From contig NZ_CP063832.1 of assembly GCF_023277925.1 (NCBI RefSeq), positions 372,001-436,000 on the forward strand: a stretch of DNA of 64,000 nucleotides, given 5' to 3'. The notes below the pieces were generated by a model, which had not been told where the DNA came from, ran no database searches, and saw nothing but the letters and a program-made list of their open reading frames with translations. This document shows positions 35,283-44,719 of the stretch, one piece after another. A program made the translations under genes and the position numbers. The stretch is from Pseudomonas entomophila (lineage in GTDB: Bacteria > Pseudomonadota > Gammaproteobacteria > Pseudomonadales > Pseudomonadaceae). Numbering within the stretch: the stretch's first letter is position 1; every line of letters begins with the position of its first letter.

Positions 35283-36176
35283 TTACTTATCGTCGCGGAT
35301 CGAGAAGTTGGCCATGTGTTCCAGGCCCTTGATCAGCGCCGAGTGGTCCCAGTTGCCGCCACCCAATGCCACGCAGGTGCTGAACACTTGCTGGGCGTTG
35401 GAGGTGTTGGGCAGGTTGATGCCCAGCTCCTTGGCACCTTGCAGGGCCAGGTTCAGGTCCTTCTGGTGCAGGTTGATGCGGAAGCCCGGGTCGAAGGTGC
35501 CCTTGATCATGCGCTCGGCGTGCACTTCGAGGATCTTCGACGAGGCGAAGCCGCCCATCAGCGCCTCACGCACCTTGGCCGGGTCGGCGCCGTTCTTGGC
35601 GGCGAACAGCAGCGCTTCGCCGACGGCCTGGATGTTCAGGGCGACGATGATCTGGTTGGCGACCTTGGCGGTCTGGCCGTCACCGTTGCCACCGACGCGG
35701 GTGATGTTCTTGCCCATGGCTTCGAACAGCGGCAGGGCGCGCTCGAAGGCTTTCGGGCAGCCACCGACCATGATGCTCAGGGTCGCGGCCTTGGCGCCGA
35801 CTTCACCACCGGAGACCGGGGCGTCCAGATAGGCAGCGCCGGTGGCCTTGATCTTCTCGGCGAAGGCCTTGGTCGCGGTAGGGGAGATCGAGCTCATGTC
35901 GATCACCACCTTGTTCGGGCCGACACCTTCGACGACACCATTCTCACCGAACAGCACGCTTTCGACCTGCGGGGTGTCCGGCACCATGACGATGATGAAC
36001 TCAGCTTCCTGGGCCACTTCCTTCGGGTTGGCCAGGGCGACGGCGCCGGCGGCGATCAGGTCGGCCGGGGCGGCGTCGTGGTGGGTGGAAACGAAGATGC
36101 TGTGACCTGCTTTTTGCAGGTTCTGGGCCATGGGCTTGCCCATGATGCCGGTGCCGAGGAAACCGATTTTAGCCAT
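35283..36176 (-). CDS. glxR: Tartronate semialdehyde reductase (2-hydroxy-3-oxopropionate reductase)
   Basis: 297 residues of the beta-hydroxyacid dehydrogenase family. N-terminal NADP-binding KIGFLGTGIMGKPMAQNL, substrate motif DAPVSGGEVGAKAATL and the catalytic Lys in GDGQTAKVANQIIVALNI (about residue 170). It reduces tartronate semialdehyde, made by Gcl, to glycerate. It lies between hyi and ttuD on the same strand. Confidence 0.95.
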   Translation of the reverse strand: MAKIGFLGTGIMGKPMAQNLQKAGHSIFVSTHHDAAPADLIAAGAVALANPKEVAQEAEFIIVMVPDTPQVESVLFGENGVVEGVGPNKVVIDMSSISPTATKAFAEKIKATGAAYLDAPVSGGEVGAKAATLSIMVGGCPKAFERALPLFEAMGKNITRVGGNGDGQTAKVANQIIVALNIQAVGEALLFAAKNGADPAKVREALMGGFASSKILEVHAERMIKGTFDPGFRINLHQKDLNLALQGAKELGINLPNTSNAQQVFSTCVALGGGNWDHSALIKGLEHMANFSIRDDK

Positions 36177-36227
36177 GAGAGTTCTGCCTCTTGTACTTGT
36201 TTGCGGGCGGCAGGCTTGCGAGCTCCC

Positions 36228-36300
36228 TGCAGGAGCCGGCCTTGCCGGCGAATCGATGTTTCGGTGTGGTCCCTGTTCGCCGGCAAAGCCGGCTCCTACA
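36228..36300. repeat. Paired REP hairpin, TTCGCCGGC family
   Basis: TGCAGGAGCCGGCCTTGCCGG... and TGTTCGCCGGCAAAGCCGGC... form facing arms in the hyi-glxR spacer, an intra-operon REP. Confidence 0.78.
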
Positions 36301-36310
36301 AGGGGAAGGA

Positions 36311-37093
36311 TCAGATTGCGTTGTGCGTCTTCAACCAGCCCAGGCCGGCTTCAGTGGTGGTCTTGGGCTTGTATTCCGCGCCCACCCAGCCCTGGTAGCC
36401 GATGCGGTCCAGGTGCTCGAACAGGAAGCGGTAGTTGATCTCGCCGGTGCCCGGCTCGTGACGGCCTGGGTTGTCGGCCAATTGCACGTGGTTGATCAGC
36501 TTGAGGTTGGTTTCCAGGGTGCGGGCCAGGTCACCTTCCATGATCTGCATGTGGTAGATGTCGTACTGCAGGAACAGGTTGTCGCTGCCGACCTCGGCCT
36601 GGATCTCCAGGGCCTGCTTGGTGGTGTTCAGGTAGAAGCCGGGGATATCGCGGGTGTTGATCATTTCCATGACCAGGCGGATCCCGGCGGCCTCGAGCTT
36701 GTCGGCGGCGTAGCGCAGGTTTTCCACGAAGGTCTTGCGCACCGTGGCGCAGTCCAGGCCTTCGGGGCGGATGCCGGCCAGGGCGTTGACCTGGGTGTTG
36801 CCCAGCACCTTGGCGTACTCGATGGCCTTGTCGACACCGGCGCGGAATTCTTCGATGCGGTCGGGGTGGCAGGTGATGCCACGCTCACCTTTGGACCAAT
36901 CGCCCGCGGGCAAGTTGAACAGCACTTGCGTCAGGCCATGGGCCTCGAGCTGCTGCTTGATCTCGGTGGCGTTGAAATCGTACGGGAAGAGGTATTCGAC
37001 ACCGCTGAAGCCAGCGTCGGCGGCGGCCTTGAAGCGGGCCAGGAAGTCCTGTTCGGTGAACAGCATGGACAGGTTGGCGGCGAAGCGAGGCAT
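36311..37093 (-). CDS. hyi: Hydroxypyruvate isomerase
   Basis: 260 residues, TIM-barrel of the xylose-isomerase-like (AP_endonuc_2) superfamily. Typical stretches are PRFAANLSMLFTEQDFLARF, GFSGVEYLFPYDFNATEI and LEHLDRIGYQGWVGAEYKP; metal-ligand acidic residues occur in VMEMINTRDIPGF and the following beta-strands. It interconverts hydroxypyruvate and tartronate semialdehyde. It follows gcl after 54 bp, the standard order. Confidence 0.95.
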   Translation of the reverse strand: MPRFAANLSMLFTEQDFLARFKAAADAGFSGVEYLFPYDFNATEIKQQLEAHGLTQVLFNLPAGDWSKGERGITCHPDRIEEFRAGVDKAIEYAKVLGNTQVNALAGIRPEGLDCATVRKTFVENLRYAADKLEAAGIRLVMEMINTRDIPGFYLNTTKQALEIQAEVGSDNLFLQYDIYHMQIMEGDLARTLETNLKLINHVQLADNPGRHEPGTGEINYRFLFEHLDRIGYQGWVGAEYKPKTTTEAGLGWLKTHNAI

Positions 37094-37147
37094 AAGTCGT
37101 CTCCTTGCGTTGAAGACCCCCGCGCGAGGCGCGGGGGCGTCAGGCGA

Positions 37148-38923
37148 TCAGTCCAGCAGCGAGATGGCGGTTGGCGCGTCGTTACCCACCAGGGCGAGGT
37201 CTTCGAACTCGTTGACCGCGTTGATCTCGGTGCCCATGGAAATGTTGGTCACGCGCTCGAGAATAACTTCGACCACCACCGGTACGCGGAACTCTTCGGC
37301 CATCTTCTGCGCCTTGAGCAGGGCAGGGGCGATGTCGGCCGGTTCGAACACACGGATGGCCTTGCAACCCAGGCCTTCGACCACGGCGACGTGGTCGACG
37401 CCATAGGTGGCGGCGTCGGTGGCGTTGATGTTCTCGAAGGCCAGTTGTACACAGTAATCCATGTCGAAGCCACGCTGGGCCTGGCGGATCAGGCCGAGGT
37501 AGGCGTTGTTCACCAACACGTGGACATACGGCAGGTTGAACTGCGCGCCCACCGCCAGCTCTTCGATCATGAACTGGAAGTCGTAGTCACCCGAGAGCGC
37601 GACGACCTTGCGCTTCGGATCGGCCTTGACCACGCCCAGCGCGGCCGGGATGGTCCAGCCCAGCGGGCCGGCCTGGCCGCAGTTGATCCAGTGGCGTGGC
37701 TTGTACACGTGCAGGAACTGCGCGCCGGCGATCTGCGACAAACCGATGGTGCTGACGTAGCAGGTGTCCTTGCCGAATACCTGGTTCATCTCCTCGTACA
37801 CGCGCTGCGGCTTGACCGGCACGTTGTCGAAGTGGGTCTTGCGCTGCAGGGTGGCCTTGCGCTGCTGGCAGTCTTCCAGCCAGGCCTTGCGGCACTTGAG
37901 CTTGCCTGCGGCTTTCCACTCGCGGGCGACTTCGAGGAACACGTCCAGTGCCTTGCCGGCATCGGAAACGATACCCAGGTCAGGGGTGAACACGCGGCCG
38001 ATCTGGGTCGGTTCGATGTCCACGTGCACGAACTTGCGGCCTTCGGTGTAGACGTCGACCGAGCCGGTGTGGCGGTTGGCCCAGCGGTTGCCGATACCGA
38101 ACACCAGGTCGGACTTGAGCAGGGTGGCGTTGCCGTAGCGGTGCGAGGTCTGCAGGCCGACCATGCCGACCATCAACTCGTGATCATCCGGGATGGTGCC
38201 CCAGCCCATCAGGGTCGGGATCACCGGCACGCCGGTCAGTTCGGCGAACTCGACCAGTTTGTCGCTGGCGTCGGCGTTGATGATGCCGCCGCCAGCCACC
38301 AGCAGTGGGCGTTCGGCGTCATTGAGCAGGGCCAGGGCTTTTTCGGCCTGCACGCGAGTGGCGGACGGCTTGTGCACCGGCAGCGGCTCGTAGGCGTCGA
38401 TGTCGAATTCGATCTCGGCCATCTGCACGTCGAACGGCAGGTCGATCAGCACTGGGCCTGGGCGGCCAGTGCGCATTTCATAGAAGGCTTTCTGGAAGGC
38501 GTAAGGCACCTGGCCGGGTTCCAGGACGGTGGTGGCCCACTTGGTGACCGGCTTGACGATGCTGGTGATGTCGACGGCCTGGAAGTCTTCCTTGTGCAGG
38601 CGGGCGCGTGGCGCCTGGCCGGTGATGCAGAGGATCGGGATGGAGTCGGCGCAGGCGCTGTACAGGCCGGTGACCATGTCGGTGCCGGCAGGGCCGGAGG
38701 TGCCGATGCACACACCGATATTGCCCGGGTTGGCGCGGGTGTAGCCCTCGGCCATGTGCGAGGCGCCTTCGACGTGGCGAGCGAGGACGTGATCGATGCC
38801 ACCGACTTTCTTCAGGGCCGAGTACAGCGGGTTGATGGCGGCCCCCGGAATGCCGAACGCGGTATCTACACCTTCACGGCGCATGACCAGAACGGCTGCA
38901 TCGATTGCTCTCATTTTGCTCAT
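37148..38923 (-). CDS. gcl: Glyoxylate carboligase
   Basis: 591 residues. A thiamine-diphosphate and FAD-binding enzyme that condenses two glyoxylates into tartronate semialdehyde with loss of CO2. Marks: [36 protein letters not shown] (N-terminal PYR domain; note the Val in place of the usual catalytic Glu is a known feature of Gcl), and the ThDP motif [21 protein letters not shown]. First gene of a gcl-hyi-glxR-ttuD-pyk run. A TTGTATACAA palindrome lies only 25 nt upstream of its start. Confidence 0.97.
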   Translation of the reverse strand: MSKMRAIDAAVLVMRREGVDTAFGIPGAAINPLYSALKKVGGIDHVLARHVEGASHMAEGYTRANPGNIGVCIGTSGPAGTDMVTGLYSACADSIPILCITGQAPRARLHKEDFQAVDITSIVKPVTKWATTVLEPGQVPYAFQKAFYEMRTGRPGPVLIDLPFDVQMAEIEFDIDAYEPLPVHKPSATRVQAEKALALLNDAERPLLVAGGGIINADASDKLVEFAELTGVPVIPTLMGWGTIPDDHELMVGMVGLQTSHRYGNATLLKSDLVFGIGNRWANRHTGSVDVYTEGRKFVHVDIEPTQIGRVFTPDLGIVSDAGKALDVFLEVAREWKAAGKLKCRKAWLEDCQQRKATLQRKTHFDNVPVKPQRVYEEMNQVFGKDTCYVSTIGLSQIAGAQFLHVYKPRHWINCGQAGPLGWTIPAALGVVKADPKRKVVALSGDYDFQFMIEELAVGAQFNLPYVHVLVNNAYLGLIRQAQRGFDMDYCVQLAFENINATDAATYGVDHVAVVEGLGCKAIRVFEPADIAPALLKAQKMAEEFRVPVVVEVILERVTNISMGTEINAVNEFEDLALVGNDAPTAISLLD

Positions 38924-38948
38924 GGTTTGTGCCTCATCGATTTTGTAA

Positions 38949-38958
38949 TTGTATACAA
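38949..38958. promoter_or_regulatory. TTGTATACAA operator, gcl
   Basis: Perfect palindrome, 25 nt upstream of the gcl ATG. This close to the start, it is positioned for repression. Confidence 0.78.
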
Positions 38959-39088
38959 CTTGCGTTGCGGCAGAGTGTATTCATGCTCGGCGCAAAAGGT
39001 CAATCCATTTTCGTCGGAGGGTTTGACTAATCGGTCATGCCCAGGAAAGGCGTCATTTCGTCGCACTCGCCATGAATGCGTCAAAAAA

Positions 39089-39098
39089 TTGTATACAA
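39089..39098. promoter_or_regulatory. TTGTATACAA operator, GlcG-like gene
   Basis: Perfect palindrome in context AAAAAATTGTATACAAAACG, 82 nt upstream of the GlcG-like start. With 38949 it brackets the divergent promoter region. Confidence 0.75.
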
Positions 39099-39180
39099 AA
39101 CGTGCCTTCGTTGTGTTCTATTCTGTCTATCGGTTTTCAACTGCCCTCAGGGCTTCTCACAACAAGAAGAGGACCTTTCC

Positions 39181-39621
39181 ATGAACGCATTGACCCTGAA
39201 AGTCGCCGTTGGCGTGGTGAATGCCGCGCTGGCCGCAGGCCGCAAGATCAACGCCGCGCCATTGACGGTGGCGGTGCTGGACGCTGGCGGGCACCTGCTG
39301 GCGCTGCAACGGGAGGACGGCGCCAGCCTGCTGAGGCCCGAGGTGGCCATCGGCAAGGCCTGGGGCGCGGTGGCCCTGGGCAAGGGTTCACGCCTGCTGG
39401 CGCTGGATTCGCAGCAGCGGCCAGCGTTCTACGCCGCGCTGAATGGGTTGGGTGAGCGGCCGGTGGTGCCGGTGCCGGGTGGGGTGCTGATCCGTGATCA
39501 GGAGGGCAAGGTGTTGGGTTCGGTGGGGATCAGCGGGGATACGTCGGACATCGACGAGCAGTGCGCGATCAATGCGATCGAGGCAGTGGGGCTGACGGCG
39601 GATGCCGGGGTGGCGGCTTAA
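39181..39621 (+). CDS. GlcG/HbpS-like (DUF336) protein
   Basis: 146 residues, no signal peptide. The GlcG fold is shown by LTVAVLDAGGHLLALQREDGAS, IGKAWGAVALGKGSR and VPGGVLIRDQEGKVLGSVGISGD with the conserved DEQCA motif near the C-terminus. The start at 39181 sits behind AAGAGGA. Relatives bind heme or flavin-like ligands or are linked to glycolate/glyoxylate genes; no enzymatic role is proven. It is divergent from gcl and shares the same palindromic operator, so a glyoxylate-pathway accessory role is likely. Confidence 0.85.
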   Translation: MNALTLKVAVGVVNAALAAGRKINAAPLTVAVLDAGGHLLALQREDGASLLRPEVAIGKAWGAVALGKGSRLLALDSQQRPAFYAALNGLGERPVVPVPGGVLIRDQEGKVLGSVGISGDTSDIDEQCAINAIEAVGLTADAGVAA

Positions 39622-39652
39622 GGGTCGATGCATTGGGGCCGCGATGCGGCCC

Positions 39653-39700
39653 ATCGCCGGCAAGCCGGCTCCTCCTGCAGGAGCCGGCTTGCTGGCGAAT
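39653..39700. repeat. REP palindrome, TTCGCCGGC family
   Basis: ATCGCCGGCAAGCCGGCTCC meets its near complement AGGAGCCGGCTTGCTGGCGA head to head with almost no loop, between convergent genes. Confidence 0.8.
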
Positions 39701-39708
39701 TGGCCTGG

Positions 39709-40320
39709 TCAGGCGGCTTCGGGCTCGCAGCCCTTCAATACCAGGCGGATGATGGTCTGCGCCGCCGCGTCGTAATCACTGTCGGCCAGCTTCGCCTTGC
39801 CGGTCACCACGGCGATCTGCCAGTCGAAATCGGCGTACGTTTGCGTCGCCGCCCAGATGCTGAACATCAGGTGATGCGGGTCGACGTTGGCGATCTGCCC
39901 GCGCTCGATCCAGCGCTGGATGCACTCGATGTTGTGCCGGGCCTGTTCGTTGAGTTGCTCCACCTGGCTGGGCGAAAGGTGCGGCGCGCCGTGCATGATC
40001 TCGCTGGCGAACACTTTCGAAGCGTGGGGCAGGTCGCGGGAGATGCGGATCTTCGAGCGAATGTACGAACTCAGCACTTCCTTGGGGTCGCCGTCGGCGT
40101 TGAACGGCGTCGAGGCCTGCATGATCGGCGCGATGATGCTCTCGAGCACCTCGCGGTAGAGATTTTCCTTCGACTTGAAGTAGTAATACACGTTGGGCTT
40201 GGGCAGGCCGGCCTTGGCCGCGATATCGCTGGTCTTGGTGGCGGCGAAGCCCTTGTCGGCGAATTCTTCACTGGCCGCGCGCAGGATCAGTTCCTTGTTG
40301 CGCTCGCGAATGGTGCTCAT
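39709..40320 (-). CDS. TetR-family regulator, RutR-like
   Basis: 203 residues. N-terminal helix-turn-helix IRERNKELILRAASEEFADKGFAATKTSDIAAKAG followed by LPKPNVYYYFKSKENLYREVL; the C-terminal domain contains HASKVFASEIMHGAPHLS and WAATQTYADFDWQIA, which resemble RutR-type regulators of nucleobase metabolism. The start at 40320 is chosen; the longer frame has no support. It sits beside the glyoxylate/purine genes and is a candidate regulator of them, although the TTGTATACAA boxes look like GntR rather than TetR sites. Confidence 0.85.
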   Translation of the reverse strand: MSTIRERNKELILRAASEEFADKGFAATKTSDIAAKAGLPKPNVYYYFKSKENLYREVLESIIAPIMQASTPFNADGDPKEVLSSYIRSKIRISRDLPHASKVFASEIMHGAPHLSPSQVEQLNEQARHNIECIQRWIERGQIANVDPHHLMFSIWAATQTYADFDWQIAVVTGKAKLADSDYDAAAQTIIRLVLKGCEPEAA

Positions 40321-40453
40321 TGTCGGGGATCTTCCTCGTGTCTGGCCGCCCTCCAAGAGGGATCGCGCATGGTAGCACCGCCCCGGACGGGCGCTCAAGG
40401 CAGCGACTTTGCGCTAGAATCCGGGCCTTTCACCCCACTGGATACAGGCAAAC

Positions 40454-41368
40454 ATGGCAGGAAGCAGTCTACTGGTACTGATCGACGATATCGCCACGGT
40501 ACTCGACGATGTCTCGGTAATGACCAAGGTCGCGGCAAAGAAGACCGCGGGGGTGCTGGGCGACGACCTGGCGCTCAATGCCCAGCAGGTCACCGGCGTG
40601 CGCGCCGACCGGGAGATTCCGGTGGTCTGGGCGGTGGCCAAGGGCTCGCTGCTGAACAAGGCGATCCTGGTGCCGGCGGCGCTGCTGATCAGTGCCTTCA
40701 TCCCCTGGGCGGTGATCCCGCTGCTGATGGTCGGTGGCGCCTACCTGTGCTTCGAAGGCTTCGAGAAGCTGGCGCACAAGTTCTTGCACAGCAAGGAAGA
40801 AGACGAGGCGCAGCACGAGGCGCGCAAGGAGGCCTTGGCCGACGCCAATATCGACCTGGTGGCGTATGAGAAAAGCAAGATCAAGGGCGCGGTGCGCACC
40901 GACTTCATTCTTTCAGCAGAAATCATCGCCATCACCCTGGGCATCGTGGCCGACGCGCCATTGAGCCAGCAGATCGTCGTGCTGTCGGGCATCGCCATCG
41001 TCATGACCATCGGTGTCTATGGCCTGGTGGGCGGTATCGTCAAGCTTGATGACCTCGGGCTGTGGATGACCAAGAAATCCTCGGGCCTGGCCCGCGCCAT
41101 CGGTGGCGGCATCCTGCGTGCCGCGCCGTACATGATGAAGGGCCTGTCGGTGATCGGTACCGCCGCCATGTTCCTGGTCGGTGGCGGCATCCTGGTCCAC
41201 GGTATCGCGCCGTTGCACCATGCCATCGAGGCGTTCGCCGATGGGCGCGGCGGGGCGCTGACCGGGGCCGTGCTCAACGGTGTTGCCGGTGTGGTGGCTG
41301 GCGCCGTTGTGCTGGCCGTGGTTACCGTGGTGGGCAAACTGTGGCGGGTTGTGCGACCTACTCGTTGA
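40454..41368 (+). CDS. DUF808 (YedI-like) membrane protein
   Basis: 304 residues with several transmembrane segments (for example [20 protein letters not shown] and [18 protein letters not shown]). N-terminal [40 protein letters not shown] is the DUF808 hallmark. Function unknown in all relatives I know. Single gene with its own RBS, bounded by REP elements. Confidence 0.9.
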   Translation: MAGSSLLVLIDDIATVLDDVSVMTKVAAKKTAGVLGDDLALNAQQVTGVRADREIPVVWAVAKGSLLNKAILVPAALLISAFIPWAVIPLLMVGGAYLCFEGFEKLAHKFLHSKEEDEAQHEARKEALADANIDLVAYEKSKIKGAVRTDFILSAEIIAITLGIVADAPLSQQIVVLSGIAIVMTIGVYGLVGGIVKLDDLGLWMTKKSSGLARAIGGGILRAAPYMMKGLSVIGTAAMFLVGGGILVHGIAPLHHAIEAFADGRGGALTGAVLNGVAGVVAGAVVLAVVTVVGKLWRVVRPTR

Positions 41369-41380
41369 GGCGGGTAGATC

Positions 41381-41448
41381 GGTTCGCCGGCAAGCCGGCT
41401 CCTACAGGTGTTGCGTGATCCTTGTAGGAGCCGGCTTGCCGGCGAACC
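41381..41448. repeat. Paired REP hairpin, TTCGCCGGC family, perfect arms
   Basis: 26-bp perfect arms (41381-41406 and 41423-41448) starting GGTTCGCCGGCAAGCCGGCT, between convergent genes. Confidence 0.88.
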
Positions 41449-41465
41449 GCCCTTGAAGCAAGGCT

Positions 41466-43409
41466 TCAAGGGCTGGCAGCGACACCTTTCTCTTCCGGCT
41501 TCCACGCCAGCAGCCCTTGGCTGAACCCGTGGGCAGCGCTCTGGTAATAGGCGATCGCCCGGCGTACCAACGGGTTGTCTTCATTCACGTTCGTCTCGCG
41601 ACTATTGCCCAGCGCATCTTCATGCACGCGCAGGCCACCACGTGGGCTGAGGATCGCCAGGTCCTTGCCGTCGAACAGCCCCAGGTGCTGGTAATTGCCA
41701 ATCAGCACTCGTGGCGGCAACACGTCGTCGCGCAGCAGGTCGCGACCAAAGAACGTCGAGGTGTAGCTCAGGTTGAGCAAGCCGAGCAGGGTTGGCGCCA
41801 GGTCGATCTGGCTGGCCAGTTTCGGGTTCTCTCGCGGCTCGATCATTTTCGGTGCGTAGATCCACAGCGGGATCTGGTAGTTATTGACCGGCAGGTCTTC
41901 CTTGCCGGCGCTGCCTGCGGTGTGGTCGGCGACAAACACGAACAGGGTGTTGTCGAACCAGGGCTTTTCTTTAGCCTGGCGCAGGAACTGGGCGATGGCA
42001 TAGTCGGTGTATTTCACCGCGCCCTCGCGCCCGTCGCCTGATGGGATGTCGATACGACCGTCGGGGTAGGTGTACGGGCGGTGGTTGGAGGTGGTCATCA
42101 GTTGCAGGAAGAACGGCTTCTGCGCGGCGTGGTCGGTGTCGGCCAGCTTGATCGCCTGGCGATACAGGTCTTCATCCGCCATGCCCCAGGCATTCTTGAA
42201 GCTGATTTCGTTCTCGTCGACGCTGCTCTGGTCGACGATGCGGTAGCCGTTGCCGCTGAAGAAGGCGTTCATGTTGTCGAAGTAGCCACGCCCACCGTAG
42301 ACGTACACCGCGTCATAGCCGACCGCCGTCAACTGTTGGCCGAGGCTGGCATAGCCGCTTTCGCGGCCGATGCGCTTGACGATCGAGCGGCCCGGGGTGG
42401 GCGGGATCGACAGGGTGATGGCCTCCAGGCCGCGGTCGGTACGGGTGCCGGTGGCGTAGAAGTTGTTGAAGTACAGGCTCTGGGCGCGCAGTGCGTCGAG
42501 GTTGGGCGTGAGGTTTTCGGGGTGACCGTTGCTGCCCATGTACTTGGCGCTGAAGCTTTCGATGGTCACCAGGATGATGTTCGGCTTGCGCAATTCCCCG
42601 CTGGCGCTGATGTGGCGGCGGATGTCCTGGGCCTCGTGGGCTTCGAAGCGGGCGTTGGTGGCGGCCAGCTCCTGGCGCATCTGCGTGCCGACCGCGTCCG
42701 CGCCAAGGCTGGCGTAGAACTGGGTGTAGTCCAGTTCGTTGTTGCGGAAGGCGGCGAAGAACTGGTACGGGCCGTTGCTGACCAGTTCGCGTTGGTAGGC
42801 GTTGCCGCCCTGGCCGCGAGGGAACTGCTGATCGATCACCAGCACCGACACCACGCTCAAACCCGCCAGCACGCAGAGGCCCGCCAGGCGCTGGCGGCCG
42901 GTGAGCGCGGGGGCGGCGAGGGCATGGGTCAGCGGCCTGCGCAGCAGCAGAGTGACCAGCAGCGCCACCACCGCCAGGCTACCGAGCAGCATGGGCAGCG
43001 GGTAGGACTCGCGAATGTTGTCCAGGACTTCCTTGGAGTACACCAGGTAGTCCACGGCGATGAAGTTGAAGCGCACGCCGAACTCGTCCCAGAACAGCCA
43101 CTCGGCCACCGCGACGAACAGCATCAGGAACAGGCTGGCCGCCAGCACGCCCTGCAGCAGCCAGCGGTGGGCGCGGGTGCGCCACAGCGGTGTCGGGCAG
43201 AGTGCCAGATACAGGCCCAGTGGCATTGAGGCATAGGCGAGGAAACTCAGGTCATACAGCGCGCCACCGAGGAACACGGCCAGGTAGTTGCCGCTGAACT
43301 CGTCGGCATGGGCTGCCAGCAGGATCACGCGGGTCAAAAGGAAAATGCCGAACCAGGTCGAGCAGAGTAACAGCAGGAAACGCCAGGGCGCGGCGAGCGG
43401 GGTACGCAT
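41466..43409 (-). CDS. LTA-synthase-family sulfatase-fold membrane protein
   Basis: 647 residues: five N-terminal transmembrane helices (to about residue 200), then a periplasmic alkaline-phosphatase/sulfatase domain. Catalytic marks: metal Glu in ILVTIESFSAKYMGS, the nucleophile Thr in ATGTRTDRGLEAI, and metal ligands in FVFVADHTAGS. Gram-negative relatives transfer phosphoglycerol or phosphoethanolamine to envelope glycans. Whether this one is a transferase (OpgB-like) or a hydrolase is open. It is a single gene preceded by an AT-rich leader. Confidence 0.85.
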   Translation of the reverse strand: MRTPLAAPWRFLLLLCSTWFGIFLLTRVILLAAHADEFSGNYLAVFLGGALYDLSFLAYASMPLGLYLALCPTPLWRTRAHRWLLQGVLAASLFLMLFVAVAEWLFWDEFGVRFNFIAVDYLVYSKEVLDNIRESYPLPMLLGSLAVVALLVTLLLRRPLTHALAAPALTGRQRLAGLCVLAGLSVVSVLVIDQQFPRGQGGNAYQRELVSNGPYQFFAAFRNNELDYTQFYASLGADAVGTQMRQELAATNARFEAHEAQDIRRHISASGELRKPNIILVTIESFSAKYMGSNGHPENLTPNLDALRAQSLYFNNFYATGTRTDRGLEAITLSIPPTPGRSIVKRIGRESGYASLGQQLTAVGYDAVYVYGGRGYFDNMNAFFSGNGYRIVDQSSVDENEISFKNAWGMADEDLYRQAIKLADTDHAAQKPFFLQLMTTSNHRPYTYPDGRIDIPSGDGREGAVKYTDYAIAQFLRQAKEKPWFDNTLFVFVADHTAGSAGKEDLPVNNYQIPLWIYAPKMIEPRENPKLASQIDLAPTLLGLLNLSYTSTFFGRDLLRDDVLPPRVLIGNYQHLGLFDGKDLAILSPRGGLRVHEDALGNSRETNVNEDNPLVRRAIAYYQSAAHGFSQGLLAWKPEEKGVAASP

Positions 43410-43560
43410 GAAATTGGCCTATGTCCATATTGGGTTTTGAAAGCCAAGCAGACTAAAGGGCCAGTTGCAAAAAAAATGTCAAAATTTTGCAGGCTGTAGG
43501 TGGATGTCGACTTTAATAGTGCTAATTATTTATTTTTGGAACTGTATCGGGGAGGCAATC

Positions 43561-43869
43561 ATGTTCGGCCAAGTTCTGACTTACGACGCTTATCACTTGG
43601 CGCTGTATCTGCTCACGGCGCTGGCTTGGGGCATGCTGGGGGTGCGCTTTCTGCTGCTCGACCTATCTAGTACGGCCTTGCTCAGGTGCTTTGCGATGTT
43701 CGGGGCAGCGATGATGATCAACGCCGGAATGCTGATGCTCGATATCCGAAGAGTGCTTGAACACCATCAGGTTGAGTTGCTACTGGTGGTGCTGGGAGGT
43801 TTGTTGCCTGGTGCGTTGATGTTGATTTTCAAGGCAAGTTCTACGCTAAGTAAGAGGTCGCCTATTTAG
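43561..43869 (+). CDS. Small membrane protein of unknown function
   Basis: 102 residues, three hydrophobic segments (YHLALYLLTALAWGMLGVRF, CFAMFGAAMMINAGMLML and LLLVVLGGLLPGALMLIF). The start at 43561 follows GGGGAGG, a strong ribosome site; a longer frame from 43465 would run through an AT-rich leader. I do not recognise a family. It stands alone and ends 28 bp before a perfect bidirectional terminator. Confidence 0.7.
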   Translation: MFGQVLTYDAYHLALYLLTALAWGMLGVRFLLLDLSSTALLRCFAMFGAAMMINAGMLMLDIRRVLEHHQVELLLVVLGGLLPGALMLIFKASSTLSKRSPI

Positions 43870-43897
43870 CTGTAGGTTAATTCTTACAATTTTGAAA

Positions 43898-43927
43898 GAA
43901 ACAGCGCCTTCCGGAAGGCGCTGTTTC
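43898..43927. terminator. Bidirectional terminator, 30-bp palindrome
   Basis: GAAACAGCGCCTTCC followed immediately by its complement, flanked by A-rich and T-rich ends, between the convergent small membrane gene and the first Tsx gene. Confidence 0.88.
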
Positions 43928-43936
43928 GTTTCACGA

Positions 43937-44719
43937 TCAGAAGTGAACTTTGACCAGCAAGCTTGCGGTGTTCTGGTCGGTGGTGAAACCGTCGCTGTCC
44001 TTGATGCCGTACTTGTTCTTCCAGTAGTCGTACTCGATACCCACGTACAACTGCTTCTCGCCCAGGTGCAGGGCCTTGCCCAGGTCGTACTTGATCTGCG
44101 GGTTGAAGTGCAGGTTGGCCTGGTAGGTACCCCGACGGTTCTCGTCGTTGTCCACCACCCAGTCCATGAAGCCGTCGATCAGCACGTCGGACGAGCCCAC
44201 GGGGATGGTGTAGGACCAGACCGGGGTGATCTGCCAGACATTGTCACCCGGGCGGCTGCCGTCGGTGGTGCGCTGGTAGAAGTTCAGCTGGAAGTAGTCG
44301 AAGCCGGGGATGGCCAGGTCGAAACCGGGGCCGATCAGGTACGACTCGGTGTCACCCTCGCCGAACTCGTAGGTCATCGCCAGCAGCACGTCCTTTACCG
44401 GGCCGAACTCGAGCTTCTGGTCGAAGATCTTGCCGAACGACAGGCGCGGGCTGATCTCGCCGTAGTAGGTGTTGGGGCCGTTGTTGGCGTCCTTCTTGCC
44501 CTGGTAGAAGATCTTGTCGACGAAGATGAAGTTGTCGCCGTACTTCCACGCATCGGCGTGCTCGAAGGTGAAGGTCTGCTGGGTCTCGGGGTTGACCTTG
44601 AAGTTCTTGCCCCACAGGTAGGTCAGGCTGTTGTTCTGCCATTGCAGCAGGTCGCCGGCTTGGCTGGCACCGCAGGCCAGCAGGCCGCCGGCGAGGATCA
44701 GGCTATTGATGGTACGCAT
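43937..44719 (-). CDS. Tsx/OmpK-family outer-membrane channel, paralogue 1
   Basis: 260 residues with signal peptide (MRTINSLILAGGLLACGASQA, cut before GDLLQW). The mature protein is an amphipathic beta-barrel ending in VKVHF with a terminal Phe, the outer-membrane insertion signal. NSLTYLWGKNFKVNPETQQT and KDVLLAMTYEFGEGD mark the nucleoside-specific channel (Tsx) family. A close paralogue lies 350 bp away. Both are next to the purine permease and urate genes, so nucleoside, nucleobase or urate uptake across the outer membrane is likely. Confidence 0.88.
   Translation of the reverse strand: MRTINSLILAGGLLACGASQAGDLLQWQNNSLTYLWGKNFKVNPETQQTFTFEHADAWKYGDNFIFVDKIFYQGKKDANNGPNTYYGEISPRLSFGKIFDQKLEFGPVKDVLLAMTYEFGEGDTESYLIGPGFDLAIPGFDYFQLNFYQRTTDGSRPGDNVWQITPVWSYTIPVGSSDVLIDGFMDWVVDNDENRRGTYQANLHFNPQIKYDLGKALHLGEKQLYVGIEYDYWKNKYGIKDSDGFTTDQNTASLLVKVHF

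Noticed and set aside
36191..39184. Very long rightward open frame (997 codons) opposite gcl-hyi-glxR
   Set aside because: It is the antisense of three well-recognised enzymes; GC-rich codon bias keeps that frame open. The product is low-complexity and has no known motif.
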